Shown: positions 47,227 to 62,200, counted from the first letter of the stretch. The stretch: DNA of 64,000 nucleotides from Mugil cephalus (GCF_022458985.1 NC_061782.1:12851672-12915671); one strand, 5' to 3'. Program-made: numbers and translations. The notes: generated by a model from the letters alone, not told the origin.

Positions 47227-50200
47227 CCAACAGCTTTTTAGTTACTCAAAGAGCTTGTGAATAGAATGAGTCAGGGTCAGCCTTATTTATGACGAGCCAA
47301 CCTCTCCCAGAGATGGATTCTTTTCTAGTTACTCACCCTACCCTCGACTTCATGGTACTTTCCAGTCAGGAGTCAGTACGTTTACATGCATGTGAAAATA
47401 ATAATAATAAAAATGATTGCCTTAATCTGACTTTAACTGGACAACTTAAGTGTAAAATTGGAGTTCTACTTATCCGAATGAGACATCCAGGGGTAAGAAC
47501 CGCATTCAGAAAGTCAAATTTCAACCATAGCTCAATTAAACTGTGCATGTAAATGCACTGATTGTAAGTTATTGTAAACAAAAACTGAAATTAAAAATCT
47601 GTTCACTGTGTGATCTTCTCGAATATTTGTGGATAGAGTTGTATCATGTTTTATGAGAAGTTTCTAGAGCCGTGAAAATAGTTTTGCTTCCATTTTTGAA
47701 ACAGTCATAAATGGATTAGACATAGAAATGTTGAAAAATGTACACGTTCATACACATACACTGTATTTATTTAAAGCAACCAAAACTACTTAGAAGAAAT
47801 ATCAGTAGAAGCTACCAGAAAATATGATCATGGAGAAATTCTGGCATGTTTATCCGCCAGTGATGTCTCATTTCCAGTGCAATCACATTGTTACTCATGC
47901 TACAGGCACCAGCATTGCTCTGGACACGGACGCAACCTCCACAGGAAGGTGAGGACTCAGACCATAAAAATCCTTATACCCTATAAAAGGAGTCGTGTAA
48001 AGGGTCACAAAACTCCCACTCAGCATATACCAGTCGGATGGGGTTTATGAGTCAGAAAATAAGAAGCAGCAGCACCTGCTCTCAGTGAAGGTGACATTTG
48101 GGGGACTGTTGCACGTTAATTTGACGTCCGCCATGCGACCTCTCAAGGGTTTTTTTTTTTTCTCGCGCTGTTCGTGCCGTGTAATTCAGTGCATCTACCT
48201 CATGCCCCTCTCGAAAGGAGCAGGGACACGATCACCAAAGCAGCATCGACGCCTGCGGCAGGTAAAGGTCATCATTCGTGTTGTTTCTCACCCTCCCGTC
48301 AGGCTGCGCAGAGATGGCATCGTCTCTGACAGAAAGCTGCCATCAAGGGCATCGCACAGGTGGCCATTTCTCACGTTGCCATAGCAGCACCTGGCATGAC
48401 TGAGTTGTTAGGACAAAAAAAAAAAAAAAGTTGTGGCGGTGTTACCCTGTGCTAGTGTTGCTTGTTTGAATTCTCTCCCTCAACGTCCCCCTATTTTGCC
48501 CCACTCCCTCCTACGCCATGCAGAGGCATTGATTAAAGCCTGAATTTACATAAGTGTTTGAGATGATTCAAGTATATATATGTTTTTTCCATCCCTGGAC
48601 TATTTTCATTGCATAAACTGCATCAGTTATTTGCACTCCACTGGTGTTTCAGAGGATCATGTTCCCCCATGCACCTCTGCAAGTGATGATGCCTCTAACA
48701 GAGCCTCTCTCCTTAATCAGGGATTCAAAGCGTGGCCAATTGTCAGCTGGGGAAGGTTGCGTCGGGCTTAACAATGACTCCCCATTTTTCTGTTTTCTTT
48801 CCCTTTTCTTTCCCCGTGTCTCCTCCAGGCTCATATTATCCTACACTCTCGGAGAAATCATGTCAACAGGCACTGGAACTCAGGCTCACTGTGGTGACTG
48901 ACAATAATCATCACATGAACTCTCATTGTGCCGCAAACACACGATGAGGGAGCCTTCCGTGGACGTTCGGGAGCTGCATCTCTGAGATAAGCTGCAGACC
49001 GTAAGAATCTGCACCGCCGCAGCTGCCTCACAGAGGTCACGTTTTTCATGTGAGGGCGTTTGCACAGCGCAGGTGGCAGTCTGCCTTCGTAAAGCTTCAA
49101 CCGATACCTCTGTTTACTGTCACCCACACTCGGTGGAATCTATTGTTGGTGGTTTTTCCGTCAGCCTGGACAACACCTCCACTGTAAATACCTGCGTCTC
49201 GCCTCGCTTCTGTTCTGATTTTCTGTCGCTTATTCCTCCCGTTTCCACCCAAGTTGGAATTGTTGTTATTGTTTCATTTAAGACATGACCTTTTCTCGCT
49301 GTTAACCTTTATCTAATTAAGAAGAAGCACAGTGGAATATTGTTTTCAGTGAAAGGTGCTGCGGTTGTAAGGTGGCTTCAGCTCAACTCTGGCCTTCTTA
49401 ACTGTACCTTCTGTGAGTACAATGCAAAAATACTTGTACTCGGAGCATACTTCTCCGACTGATACTACAGGGGGAAATATTGTTAGCTTTCATGCTAATT
49501 GAAGATTTTACAGTAGAAAATACAGAACATAATGTGTATTTTGTGATTAGACTCACACCTTCAGATTAGAGGGCGAGAACGTAAGGCAGTGCTTAGTGTA
49601 GGAGAGCCCACACTAAGTGTAGACACTGGTGGTGATGAGGAGAAGACAGTCTGGGTTACATGAGACTGCCCTGGTCCCTGGAAGTTAAGATGGGAGGTTT
49701 GCAGCTGCTTCAGCTGAAACGATAGCTGACAGCAGCAGAGGAGAACACATTTAAAGTTCGACGGCAACAATGACGTGACTGGAAACTCCCAGTCAGCTGA
49801 TTAGAGGAACAGGAAGTGTGTGTGTGTGTGAGAAAGAGAAAGAAAAGCGGATGAAGATAGTCCGGGCCGTATAAAAAAATGTTTCCTCTTCCTTCTTCAA
49901 TTAACCAATGACATCACATGCCTCTGTTGTACAGTTTAAACTTAAAACATATGGAAAGTAGAGGTGGTACAATATAGCGTGGTCACACTGACGATGAGGA
50001 ACATTTTAACCTTTTGGAAAAATGAGGACGTCCCTTCTTTTAAGGCCTGACAGGAGTGACTGGATCTGGAGCGGATTCAACGCAGTATTTCTTTAACCTC
50101 TGCAGCCTTTGAGAAACATGGCAGCCTTTCTCGTTATATCTGTCCACAATGACCCGAGTGACTGCACGTGTAATTCTGTGAATGCACACAAGACTGTAAT

Positions 50201-50597
50201 AGACAGGCATTTTGCCACTGATACTGTAAACTAACTCGGATTTTCTATGAGCAGGTTTATGCACTTGTTACATTCATCATTCTTATTGCTACCATTACTT
50301 TATGTTTGTGTTTTTTCCCTTTGAGTGTGGGGGGTTTATTTTTGTATGGAAAGTAGTTCAAACCCAGCGCCACCAAATTTAGCATTAATAATCTAATTAT
50401 GTCAAACATAACGGTATCGATATATTAGTAAAAGGAAGCAAATCACCCTCACTTACCCTTAAGTTTATTTTATTCCAAAATCATATTTCTTTCCAAGTGC
50501 CGCTTAGCTGGGAAACAAGTGGCCGTCGCCAAGGAGACGCGCTCGCTTCCTGGCAGTATGCGTCAAAGTAGCGATATTATTCACTCCACCTGTTGCT

Positions 50598-50621
50598 GGT
50601 TTTAATGTTGTGGCTGACCTG
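50598..50621. mobile_element. Isolated Tc1-like terminal fragment
   Basis: GGTTTTAATGTTGTGGCTGA at this spot matches, inverted, the CCACAACATTAAAAC end at 27673-27687, so the two are opposite-facing ends of one repeat family. No body of the element was recognised here. Confidence 0.4.
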
Positions 50622-50659
50622 TGTAAATAACATCTTCTACATTGAGCTGAAAACTGCTG

Positions 50660-50665
50660 TTTTAT
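50660..50665 (-). terminator. npm3: Candidate poly(A) signal of npm3
   Basis: TTTATT on the plus strand (AATAAA on minus), about 580 bases past the npm3 stop. TTTATT also occurs near 50464. The choice between them cannot be made from sequence. Confidence 0.3.
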
Positions 50666-51244
50666 TCATATGAATTCAAAAGAGGGACAACTGAAATGTC
50701 TTCTTGATGCGTTCACTGTCGAGTACAAATCACATTTGTGGTCATCACATAGAAAAAGTGTTTCCTGCAGCTACAAACGACTGTAAATGGAGTCAGACAT
50801 ATGAACCGAGAGCATTCTGCAAAACTGGATGTAAATTGTCCGATTGCACCATTCGCTTGGAATCACAATTTCCTTCCTGTCTCTCTCACACACACACACA
50901 CAAACACACAGTATTAGAACAGAATATGAACTTCTCGTGGCGATGGACACGTGTTCCATCTCAGCGGTGACTGTATCGCATACAGTATAAAACGGTGGGT
51001 GTGATTCGATATCAAAAACAGTTCTTCTACACGCGGTTAAACGCGCGGCTGAGGCCGAGGGAGGCGCAGTGACAGGCTGCGGAGTGGAAAGCTCGTCACG
51101 ACTCATGTTTAGCTGCCACCACACTGAGCATTCACCCGGCTGTGTGGAAGAACCTGGTTAAGTTTGTCCATGTGGTACAAAAAAAAAACAAAAAAAAACC
51201 AAAAAAAATATATATATCGAAGGAGCCGTCAGCAACGCCCACGT

Positions 51245-53237
51245 CTACAGCTTCTGCTTTTTCTTTGCTGGTTTAACGGCGGGCATCTCCTCTTCTTCTT
51301 CCTCGTCCTCCTCGTCTTCATCCTCCTCCTCGGACAGGTCGTCGTCTTCAACCTGTGAGGCTGAAAGGACGAGGACACGGTGTTTGAACTGAGACACCAT
51401 TCACTGGCGTTGGGACAAGGTGTGACATATTCATTTAATACTGATGAAAAATTCTAAATATCTCTAAATGTTCCTGGTCTGGATTGTATGCATATTTTAT
51501 TACAATGCCAGAAAGGTCACTTTACTTAATGCGCCCTGTCAGCTAAACTGCACACACTCATTACAACCAGTGGAAAGAGAATAATCACCGAGAGTTCCCT
51601 GTGCAATTTGTTTTTTTTTTTAAGTAAGACACTTTTTACCTTTTAAGGTGATGAAAGGACCCTGGATGTCGGAAGGAAATTTAGACAAATATAACCTTTC
51701 ATGTTATGGGTCAAATGCACAATCTGACAATATAGGGACACAGGTCTGACTCCACCCTGAGCCCTTTGCTGCTCGTCTCTCTTGCCCGATTACTTTCCGT
51801 CTTTCTCCACTATCAGATTCAGGCACAAGAAAAGCCATGAAAGGAAAAAAGTTGAAGGCAACAGCATACTTAGAAGTTGCCTAGTAACTGCTTTCATTTT
51901 GCTCCACATGCAAAGCAGCGCAGGGCTGCAGGTAACCATTAGTGTCACCGTCAAATGTGAAAATGACATATTTAAATTGAGTGTTTTGTTTAAATAATAC
52001 CTCAAAAAGGTATTCAGTAAAACCTGATCCTTTTTTTTTTTTTTTTTACTGATCCACTTTTTCTGTGATTTTCCATCCAAAGAAAATAAAGTAACTTACT
52101 TAATATTCAATATTAAACAATCTAATATTCTGATCACACAAAAGTCTTAAAAAGCAGATATGCGCCACTGTTGTCAACAATAATTAGAGTCGACAGTTAC
52201 CGATAAGGTGCAGCCCGCTGACGACTACTGGTCCTGTTCCAGCCTTCAGCCGGATGGTCACTGGGGCTTTCAGCTCAAACTCTCCCAGACTCACCTGAGG
52301 ACAAAAAGAGTTAATGGATGTCAAACGTCCGCCTCTGGGGTTTTGGTTCACCAATACACTCGTAAGACTTTATTCACCACATTTACACAGCGGTGGAACA
52401 AACCTAATTGAATTATCACCGACCTCGTTCATGTGCAAACATTTAACTGTTGTAGGCGGCTGCTGATTTCACTTATTATATAAACTTTAAACTGCCAGGT
52501 GACTTCACTGAATTCATACCACTTAATTGTGTTTTATATCACGACATACCCCTCACATGTTGAACATGTGTTGGAGATGACAATTAAAATATTCACTTAA
52601 CTATGTAGTCATTAGGTAAATCTACATCACTCATTATACACACCATGGGAAGACACTTGATGTGAAGGTTGGCTATGGGCACTGAAACAGTCTTTCCCTG
52701 GTGGTTCATGGCCGTCACCTCCACCACGTTGCTCTCCTCTTTGGCTCCTTCTCCAAGACAAACCTGCAGAAACCACGGACTCATTATCCAGCCAAATCAC
52801 ACTATGACTGGTGGGTCTGTGAAGGGTCTACACCATTTACTGACACAAACACACGCTCCAAGAGTCCACCTCAGTAACAGAGAGGACCACGTTACTGTTC
52901 CCTACTGTACTTACTGTCCTGAGTTCAAGGATGTGCTCCAGGTCCTCCTCATCGTCTCCGTCTTCGAAAGTGTAGAAAGGTACTTTGGAGGACAGCTCGC
53001 AGCCTGGAAAAAGAAGAAACACCCGGATCAAACGTGGTGCTGTTGTTGAATTTAAACTTATCAGATTTTTATTTTTTTCCCCCCCTGTCGGAACATCACC
53101 GCAGAAACCCACGTGTGCGCCGAGAGAGCCGCTTTTATTTGAACTGTGTCTAAATGTTTCTTACTGAACAAGAAGCTCTCCAGCTTGGATTGACCACTTA
53201 GTCCAATATCCGAGGATTCGTCGTCGTGGAAAGACAT
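51245..53237 (-). CDS. npm3: Nucleoplasmin-3
   Basis: Five minus-strand coding exons: 53237-53165, 53003-52915, 52763-52644, 52294-52201, 51360-51245, with continuous phase, give 163 residues (human 178). Nucleoplasmins are pentameric histone chaperones; NPM3 is nucleolar, binds NPM1 and modulates rRNA biogenesis and chromatin. The core beta-sandwich spans about residues 24-120, with CELSSK...YTFEDGD, the hallmark [28 protein letters not shown], and [14 protein letters not shown]. The tail has a long Glu/Asp run (about 130-150) and a basic nuclear-localisation-like end KPAKKKQKL. Exon 5 is read from the acceptor TTTCAG|CC; the alternative AG eight bases later would create an immediate stop. 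It sits just downstream of oga in the same orientation, as in human 10q24. Confidence 0.94.
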
Positions 53238-53990
53238 TTTGTCGAAGCAGTGGATTTAGGATTTGGTGTTGGCGCTTTACAGCCAAACGAACACGAAAGG
53301 GGAAAAATAACAAGCGCGTCGCAAACTAATCGCATGTCGGATACGTCATCAGTGCGCGCCACAGGCTCCTCTGGGTTTTTTTTTCTCACTTAGACTAATC
53401 ATGAAGCCTCATGGTTTCTCTGAAATGGTACACATTACAATTACACAAGTTAAAACTTTTTTTTTTTTTTGTAAAATAAATAAATAAAAAGAGCAGTAAG
53501 TAAGAATAAAAAATGAGCATAAGTATAAATAACTGCTTAAACATATATTTCTAACCTAAGAATATGTTGCTACCAAAGGTTGTTTTAACTTATATTAAAA
53601 CAAACCTTTTCAGTCTTTTAAAAGAGGGGTTTCTCTCTTCGTGCCCTGTTCAGTTAATGCAGCCAGACTCACTCCAGATAGCAGGTGTATGTAGGTTTTT
53701 CCGATGTATTTTATTTATTGTTTTAGTCTTGTATCAGGAATAATGTAGTGATACTTGTTTATCTGAACCCTTTGTAATTGACCTAACAAGAAAATTAAAC
53801 CTATGGTCAATTTTTATGACAACAACCAACAGTGCCTCGAGAATGAAGATCTTCATTCAATACCTTCTGTTCATTCATTACTTTTATTTTTCAAAATAGT
53901 AATATAATTATAAATATTATGTATTATTTTTCTCACTGTACTCTACTGTATGTGCAACACAAAGGACACGAAGCAAATGTCACTTAATAT
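53238..53990. other. npm3 upstream / oga downstream spacer
   Basis: About 750 bases. The npm3 promoter side is moderately GC-rich to about 53375; beyond that the sequence is strongly AT-rich. No TATA box was seen near npm3 and no gene is visible. Confidence 0.5.
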
Positions 53991-53992
53991 GA

Positions 53993-56267
53993 TTTATTAG
54001 TTGTTTTTTTTTTATGTATCTTACATACAAATTTTACAACAGGAAACTGTCACTTTAATGAACCCGCCCCAAACCCTAAACACAGAATGTACAATTGGAG
54101 CCCTTTCTCTCAGTCACTGCCCCCTTTTTTCCTTTTTCTTTTTTTTTTTTTTTTAATTTTTTTTATACAAATCAAACCTGGTCGGCAGACAAAAGTAACC
54201 TTTTAAAACAAGTGTGGAAATTCAGGTTCAGCTGATGAACAGCCGATTTATTGGTGAGCTTCACACCTTGCTGAAAGAGCCAGGTAGGACGGCCGCACGG
54301 GACAGGGGATTGTAACGAGGCCAGCACCTTGTTTTCCAAAAATGCTCGCCGGCTTCAATAAGAGATATACAAAATAATAACACTTTATGACTGACAGTGT
54401 TTACAGACTGTCTAAGTACAACAGTATTATGCTCATAGTGGTGAGTAGCATGCTTCTTCCTCTATGTAGCATCTGATGAGGTTATTCTAATGTCTGCCAC
54501 GGCAAATCCAACACACCTCATGCACATTATCAATGTACAGTTTCAAAACGTCACATTGGCAGGCAGCTACTGAAGAGCAACTGATGATCCATGTGTAACC
54601 AACAGAACACTCCTATCTAAAGTCAAAGTGCTTCTTTTTTTTTTTGTTTTAAATCAACTATATAGATTTACAAAAAAAAAAAACTAATGGGAAATGTGTC
54701 AGAATATAAAACATTCAATGGACAGATAGGAAAAAGGCCTATAGACAAATTCCTGCTCCAATCCCCAACTACTGGCACGGTAACCATGATGAACCCAGTG
54801 ATCCTAAAAGCACCCGCAGAGGCTCAACTGAGAATACATTCATTCGTATGCAGTACTGAAACAAAGCATGGACGCAGGGAGGTATTACAGATTATCAATG
54901 ACTTGCTAACACAAAAATCCAGGTGCAGAATTGGTGCTTCGGAAGAAACGAGGAATATTATGACAGTGGGAGTTTACTGCAATATTGTTTTCATACTTTT
55001 CTATACCACATCAGAATGTTTTGGTCCCACTGGCTCCTGCTATTAGGAAGTGTTGATTTTAGCTTTCATTCTTACAAAAAGGAACTGACTAATCGTCACA
55101 TTTAAACTGTTTAAAACACTGGAAACAAACCTATGACGGACAAAAGTTACAATTTTTAACAACTGGTAAATGTATAAGTTTATATAACTCATGATATGAG
55201 CTCTTCCTGTTAGTCAGTTGCCTCATGTTTATTGTAGGATTTATTGTGCTGAAGTCTGGGTTCTGATTGGACAAAGCTTTGTCAGCGTCAGCTACATCTC
55301 TGGAACAATGTCAAGGCCAATGTACAAAATCACCCGTCTCCATCTAGCTGTCATGCGTTAGAAGACACGGACACAGGCAGTATTAGGGATCTGCAACATA
55401 AACCTACAATTAAAAGGCAAAGAACCAAAAGGCAATATGAAGGGGAAATAAACTGCTGAATTATCAAAAAGCAGAAATGTTTGTAAACTTGTGGAAGCGT
55501 TTCTATTGCTTTCCTATCGCTTACCTACAGAAACTTCCTAGTTGTTTTTTAACAGTTCTCACTGAATACGTTTTCTTTGCTGGTCTGTGGCGATGTCCTG
55601 TTCACGAAAACCCCCCAAATCTACACTCTGCACATCACACCACTGTGTTTGAAACATGCCACGTAAAAAGGCCTCCGTCTCCAAGTCTACTGTGGAGCCA
55701 TTGACAACACCACAATGTGACAATGAAAGGCAAACTCTTATATAGCACCTCACATCCCGCGGAAAGGTGTCCAACGCGCACGTTTCTGCTCTGTGTCGAC
55801 GCCGGGGAAGCAGGATGTGGGGGTAGTAAGACACTACCAGGGAAATGGGCCACCTTCACGTCACAGCTCTGCCTCCATTTCAGACACAGACACTCTGCAT
55901 TAGGGCATGTGGCTAATATCCGTGTAATGGCTACTGGATTAAATCAGAAAAAGGCTTATGGAGTTATTACTTCCTTATATGAGTAGTGGGATCCTATTGG
56001 TCAATAGTGGCCGCAGATGACTCCTCAGATCTTATAACTTTGGATCTGCTGAATCCAACAGAGACATCTAAGGGCAGCGCGGGGTATCTGTGTGAGGCTG
56101 CTGTGCTTCTGTACACAACTTCTTAAAAACAAAAGAAAAACAAAAAAAACAGATCTCCAAGGGCACGCCCAGGTGGTAATGTAGAACAAAATCATCATGA
56201 CAGTTCGTCTCGTGGGTAACAAACGCGTCTAAGTTGTTTCAACCTCTCTGTCGCCGCAGCGGTTTCT
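53993..56267 (-). other. oga: Probable long 3' UTR of oga
   Basis: From the oga stop (56268) down to a minus-strand AATAAA at 53993-53998 there is no other gene signal. Mammalian OGA transcripts also carry long 3' UTRs. Short ORFs inside (for example 55717-55986 plus) show no conservation signature I recognise. Extent is inferred. Confidence 0.45.
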
Positions 56268-59200
56268 TCATAGGCTGCGTCCCATAATGATGACATCTTT
56301 GGGAAAGCCCTCCATTTTGGCCACTTCAAAGCACCCCAGCTTACTATAGAAGTCCAACATTCGCTTATCACTCTGACGAACCTTACAGAACGCACCCATG
56401 GACCCTGGAAGACAAAACAGAGACAGGTGAGTCCCTAAAACTAGCTTCCTGACAAATGGAGTTGAACTGATAATGTTTTGCGTCCTTGACAAACAGAGTT
56501 CATATATTAGTTAAGAGCTAAAATCCAGATTGATCCCTCTAATGCGATTTGGGTGAAATCAGGCCACAAGGACAGAAATCTGATACAAACAGAGAGTATA
56601 CACATATGAATGATAAAAACTCATGCTTGTTGTTTTAGACTTTGGACTCATTACATCTAAAAAGGCTAAGGGAGTATGTGCACACACAGTGACATCATTT
56701 TAGGGAGATCAACACTTCATTTAAACAGATGTTGATTCAAGTGTTATTAACCGAGCGTTAGTCTATTAAAAATATAAAGGAAACAAGTGGAGTATATTTC
56801 CAGTCATAAATCTAACGAAGCACTGACAGAACTGAGAGAGACGAGAACAAGAGACCAAGCACAACCACACATAACCAGCTCAGTCAGAACAGGCCTAAGG
56901 AGGAGGGACCCCAGGCTGAGTGGTGTTTCTTGCTAATAATCTGTTCAATAGGAAAATAATCGATACCAATAACCATTTAAACGCTCAATATTATTATTTC
57001 TCTCTGGTTAGAATTAACACCTCTTTCGGTGCACGCTTGCCCCAACCTGAGTAAACATCATGTGACATGAGGAGATAAAAACAAGGCAGTAGCATAACAA
57101 GTTTCTGAAACTAAGCCGGATAGTTGCCTCGTTCATCTGCTTCTATTCAATTCATTTAGTTTGTCAATTAAATTAGGAACAAAACTTTCAAAACAGTCAC
57201 GTTGATTGGGAAGATTTCAATCAGGTTGAATGATTGTCAGGATAAAAGATGGGTGACACCTACCGTTGGCCTTAAGGGAAGATAACAGACACCCCATCAT
57301 GCTTTTGGCCACACTGGGGTCGGTGACTTTGGCGTGAATGTCCACCTTGATGAGAGAAGGGAAATTGGAGAGGAAAGAGTCTGGAAGTCCCTCCTCATCC
57401 TCATGGAAACTCAGCATCATCTTCTAAATGGGCGACAGACAGAGTTTGTGAAGTAAAATTCAACATGAAGCGATGCTATATTATTATGATACGTATGTTA
57501 TGGAGGTGAGACCTACCTCGGCCTCTGAGAGGTCCTTCTCGCAGTCAGGTTTGTGGTATTTCTCTTGCATGAAGGGAATCCAGCTCAATTTGCATTTCTT
57601 GATGAAGGGTTTAACGTCGACTGTGCCGACAGCGTAACCGCAGATCCCTTCATCGTCCTCCAGCACAAAGCCGTAGTCTGAACTCAGTGTCAGGAGACCT
57701 CCAACTAACCTGTGAGCAAACAGTGAGGTCTGTCAGCTAAAATGGATTTGCACTGCACCGGAAAAAAAAAATACCCACAGTTCATGCTTTTAGTCATCGC
57801 AGTAAACTGATTCATCTCCACATTTTACCTGTCTCCTATGAGGTCAGGCTCCCCTTCAGAGAATGGTTCATCCTCCATTCCTTCACAGTACATTTCTTTA
57901 CATATTTTATAAACTGCAGTCTGAAAAAAGACACGGTTGTTATTGTAGAGGATGAACGGACACACCCTACCTCACCGAGACGTTTTAACACCAGATAATA
58001 ATAACGACACAAAGAACGTCGGTGCGCTTAAAGAGACACAGTGTGAAGTTGCCTCTGCATAACAGCAGATGAGCTGAGCATTGTAGCATAAAAGGATTCA
58101 AAGCTTAAACTAGGCTAATTCTGTTGGGAATATTTGCATCTGGCCAAATCATTTTTGTAATTGTTAAATGAAATATAGACAAAACAAAAAAGTCTTACCT
58201 CATCTTTGGGAAAGTACGGCCGTATGGAATAGATTTTGGAGGTTGGCAGTGAAGGTGGAGGTTGGTAGAAAAGATCGTTTGCCCCATCTATTGGCAACAA
58301 TCTCTGTGGGTATCAAAACAAACAGGTTCAGTCCCACTGAGAAAAGGCGACGTGCTGCTGTGGCTGACTGGGCATTTGCTGCGTTGAGCCACCGTCAGCC
58401 CAAGAAGGAACTACAGAGAGACAGCAAACTGCTTTTCAATGGCTATTATGATAAAGACAACACAGATCTATGGGCTGGTGTTCCTTGTTGATCTGACAGT
58501 GGACAACAGGAGCAAAAAGCACAGCTTTCTCTTTTTTCTTTTTTTTTTTTGTTAAAGGAACATAGCACAAGAAACACAAACATATTCGCCATTATAATGG
58601 AACGAGGGTGGTGTTTTTGGTCTGACTAAGGTTTTACTGGCTGAAGGAGATGCTCCTTTCCCTTTTTGTAAAGCATCGCAGTATTTCGCTGCGCAGAACC
58701 CTCCTGTTGAGAAAAATAATGATGCGGGCGCTGAAAGACAGAGAGAACTCCAGGAAAAAACCAAAGAGGCAAATCTGCTCAGTAACTTAATAGCCATTAT
58801 TGCCGTTATTGGACGTGGTAGGAAGCACAGTTTTAGACTGGACAGGTGTTTAATCATGGAGTTTTCTCAGTGCATACATGCTTGCGTACTCGCTGGCGCT
58901 GCGATGCTTGTGCGTGCGCTTGCAAAGGGGGTTGGCTTGGTAATTTGTGCGCTGTGCTTTCCTGCAAAGAAATGAGATGTCATGAAAATAAAACCTAGCC
59001 ATGCTCGCTTGCGCTGCGTGCGCCAGGGATAAGCAGCATCTCCTTGGGCAGTTGCTGAAAGAAACTAAGATTATCAATCTGAAAACGCCATGCCAAACGC
59101 CGGCTGCGACCTGTCTTTGTCAGGACAGGTCTCAAGTCGCCCATTCCCCTCACATAGACTGATAACCTCCCAAAGCAAAACAAGGACTGGATGCTCTTTG

Positions 59201-62200
59201 GAGAACAAGTGAAGGGGATGGAGCCTGGATGTTGTGAATCCTGACACATTACAATCAGCTCACCTTCGACAGACCAAACCCCTTCATGGCTACGCACATT
59301 GTTACCATATTCTTCTTTGCTCACAGCACGCTTTTTTTTTTTATCCATTTGATTGCTGTAAATTCAGTGCATTAGATACCTGGAACTCTCCTGCTAGACC
59401 TCCCCTAAAGGCCCAGGGCTCTTGGTCTCCTCTAAGGAACTGTGCTGAGGACTGACTACGACACCCTGTTAGGAGCAGAGCCAAGCGGACATTGTTACCA
59501 CAGGATGGGGGCTCTCTCACACAGATGAAGGGAGTGGGGAGATGGGAATGACGGGGGGTCATATGTATCTAATAGCATAATCAATATATATATAGAAATA
59601 ATTTCGTTCTAATCATTAAAACATAAAAGACCCACTTTTGGATATTATTCAGAGAAAAGATTTCACGGTAAAATGGGGCTCGAGCACCTAAAGCTTATAT
59701 TTGCAGGAGGGAATCAGGAGCATAAAGCAAAACCTTTATGAGCTCTGCGCCTTTTTAAATTCTGTGTCAACAAGACGTTAACAAACACCTCCGCACAAGG
59801 TTGCAGAAGCTAATTCATGCGGTTCTTTCATCTTTGGCGTTCCAGTGAGGGCAATGCTCATTTGAAAAGCTGACGGACGTCTAAAGCAGTACACTGACCA
59901 TCAGAACCGAGACCCACGCCATCTACGGACGACAAAATTAAGCTTTAGCTGCTGTCACCCCACTGAGCTCAGCACCCCGTGTGAAGTCACATTCTCATCT
60001 TATCTGCCTTGTCACATGACGGAGGAGTGCGAGTCATTAAAAACCAGGAAGGCAGAACGAGAGGAAGGCACGAACAACCCCGGACTTAAAGGGCCTCTCA
60101 GTTTACTATTAAGCCACAAGCAAGACAGACCAAAGATGAAATAACTTGCAGAGCATGTGAGAGCAAGTTTGTATCTAACACACACACGCAGGCAGGCCTC
60201 TTAAAGTCTAAAGTTCCTCTTAAGTCTACGGTTCTCTGGCTGCTGTCAAAGTGTTGCCTTGGTTGACGAGAGGTCCTGTCATGTGACAAGACAAATGCAG
60301 CGCGCGTGCAGAAAATGTAGCTCTGCTTTACATATGAACTTCAGCTAAAACAATTCCTTTGATGAGATGACGCTTCGCAGCGCACAGATGCACCCACGAG
60401 AAGGAACTTGTGGCATACTAATGACCAAAAATGGACAAAAGACTTGAGCTCTAAGTGGATAACTTCCACCTGAGCTGCATTGTTTTATCACTATCACGCA
60501 AAAAGCACCTGTTCCCTCATGGTCACCGTGTGAGTGAACATATTCATGAGCAGGTTCAGTTTCATTTGGTGAAGTTAAGTTTCAAAGCCAAGTGTAAGTT
60601 CCCCTGTGTAGGTGCATCAGGCCGCTCTGAGCCATTTCTATTGGCCTACTGACAGAAACAAAAAAACAAGTTAGAGATGCTGGCAGGGAGAAATCTGGGA
60701 GTTAACACTTAGAATTCAGTCTTAATTCGCTGCGCAAAATGTGACTTCATCCGGAGAGCTGCTTCCATTCCTCCAAATCAGTCTTTTACGTTTAAATTTT
60801 AGCTTTAAAACGATACAAATGGGCATTTTTAACATGACCATAAGAAAGAAACGCCTGCACTGTGCATACATCGGCCACTGTCGATCCAATAGCAGTAGAA
60901 ACTTGTACTGTGGATTCTTCCATCTGTACATAGTGAAGGGAGAAAACAGTAGAAAAAGGTTATTAATAAGTGTTCTCATACAATAACCAGGGAGGTTGTG
61001 ACTAAGTGCCGGCTGCAAAGCGTCTATTGAGGGGAAATCAAGGAGGGACGGACGTAAAAAGCTGAGAATGAACAGCCTACGTCAGCATTTAGGAAACTAA
61101 TGTCACTGCACTTAGAAACAAGCACGTTTAAGCTATGTGACTAGAAGTATTAAATATTCATTTCCTGACACTTTCCTGTTAAAAGTGTGATTTTTTTTTT
61201 TTTTTTTTTGATGTGGTTTATCCAGTGTGGGTATGCTGCCTGCTGTGTAGTCTGGGTCACAGACCTCAGCTTTACCATATAGCCGGACAGGACAGAAACC
61301 TGTGAATGAAACTGGGTTACAGGGAGTAACCTACAGGCCGTGCTGGTGCTTCAGACTATTGCAAAGACCACTCCAAAGAAAAATGGAGGTGATATCACGA
61401 GGCTGAATGTCACTCAAATTGTATCAAGGAGTACCATCTGAAAGATAGACAAGGCGAAGGCAGAGGTAAGAGTGAGAGATATAGAGAGAATAGTTTTTAC
61501 AATGAGATGGACCCCACCCTGATACAGACTGAGTGAATGATTCAGTTATCTTCCACCTACAGCCTCATTTTAGAGACTACTCGATGAGGCAACAGCAAAA
61601 AGCTGCATGTAAACGTTTTTATATTCAAACCAATTGAAATATTTCTTATCATTTGGTCGTTTATGCACCAGAATGGCCTTCCACAGTGAGTCAGTCAACT
61701 TGCTCTCCAAGCTCGCGTGCGCGCTAGGGCATGGAGGAGGGTGGTGGTGGGGGGGGGGGATGGGACTTCCCCCTGGCGCCCATCCCCACAGAGAAATGGA
61801 AGCAAGTGTGTCTGTGTGGGAATGCAGCGGTGATGTTACTGGATACACAGCAAGCAGCAGTAAACCCTGCTGGGATGTTTTCCACGGAGACCCGGTTTAG
61901 ATATCAACCATATGGAATAAACGGATAAACGGTGGTGGGAGGGGAGAAGGGGGGGGCGGTTAGCAGTGCAGGCGGCATTCAGTCGGACGAAAAAGAAAAA
62001 CAATCAACATATGCGACACGAGAGCAATCAATAGAGTAACTATTAAGATGTGGTATGTCTGGTTAGGACTGTGCTAAGCTAATCTAAAAGAATGCAATCA
62101 AGGAACATTAGCTGTAGATTTTCCATTTCTGTAAAAGGTGGAGGCCAGTACATCTACATCAGTCTATGACTACGTGTTAGGCTTGTCTTAGGTATGCTTT

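Larger units (their letters stand above)
42510..50650. other. Intergenic, trim8 to npm3, no recognised gene
   Basis: About 8 kb between convergent genes. It holds Tc1-like relics, (CA)n tracts (45589-45638, 47199-47226), a GGA repeat, an inverted repeat at 46.4 kb and a possible conserved non-coding stretch near 43.57-43.72 kb. The longest ORFs (127 and 128 codons) show no family signature. Confidence 0.5.

Noticed and set aside
48085-48384. 99-codon ORF with a CGGCAG-GTAAAG donor-like site near 48260
   Set aside because: No matching acceptor or neighbouring exon and no protein-family similarity.
58995-59348. 117-codon minus-strand ORF inside an oga intron
   Set aside because: It does not match OGA. 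The flanking exons (59465-59380 and 58303-58199) join in phase without it, and the join reproduces the human sequence order.
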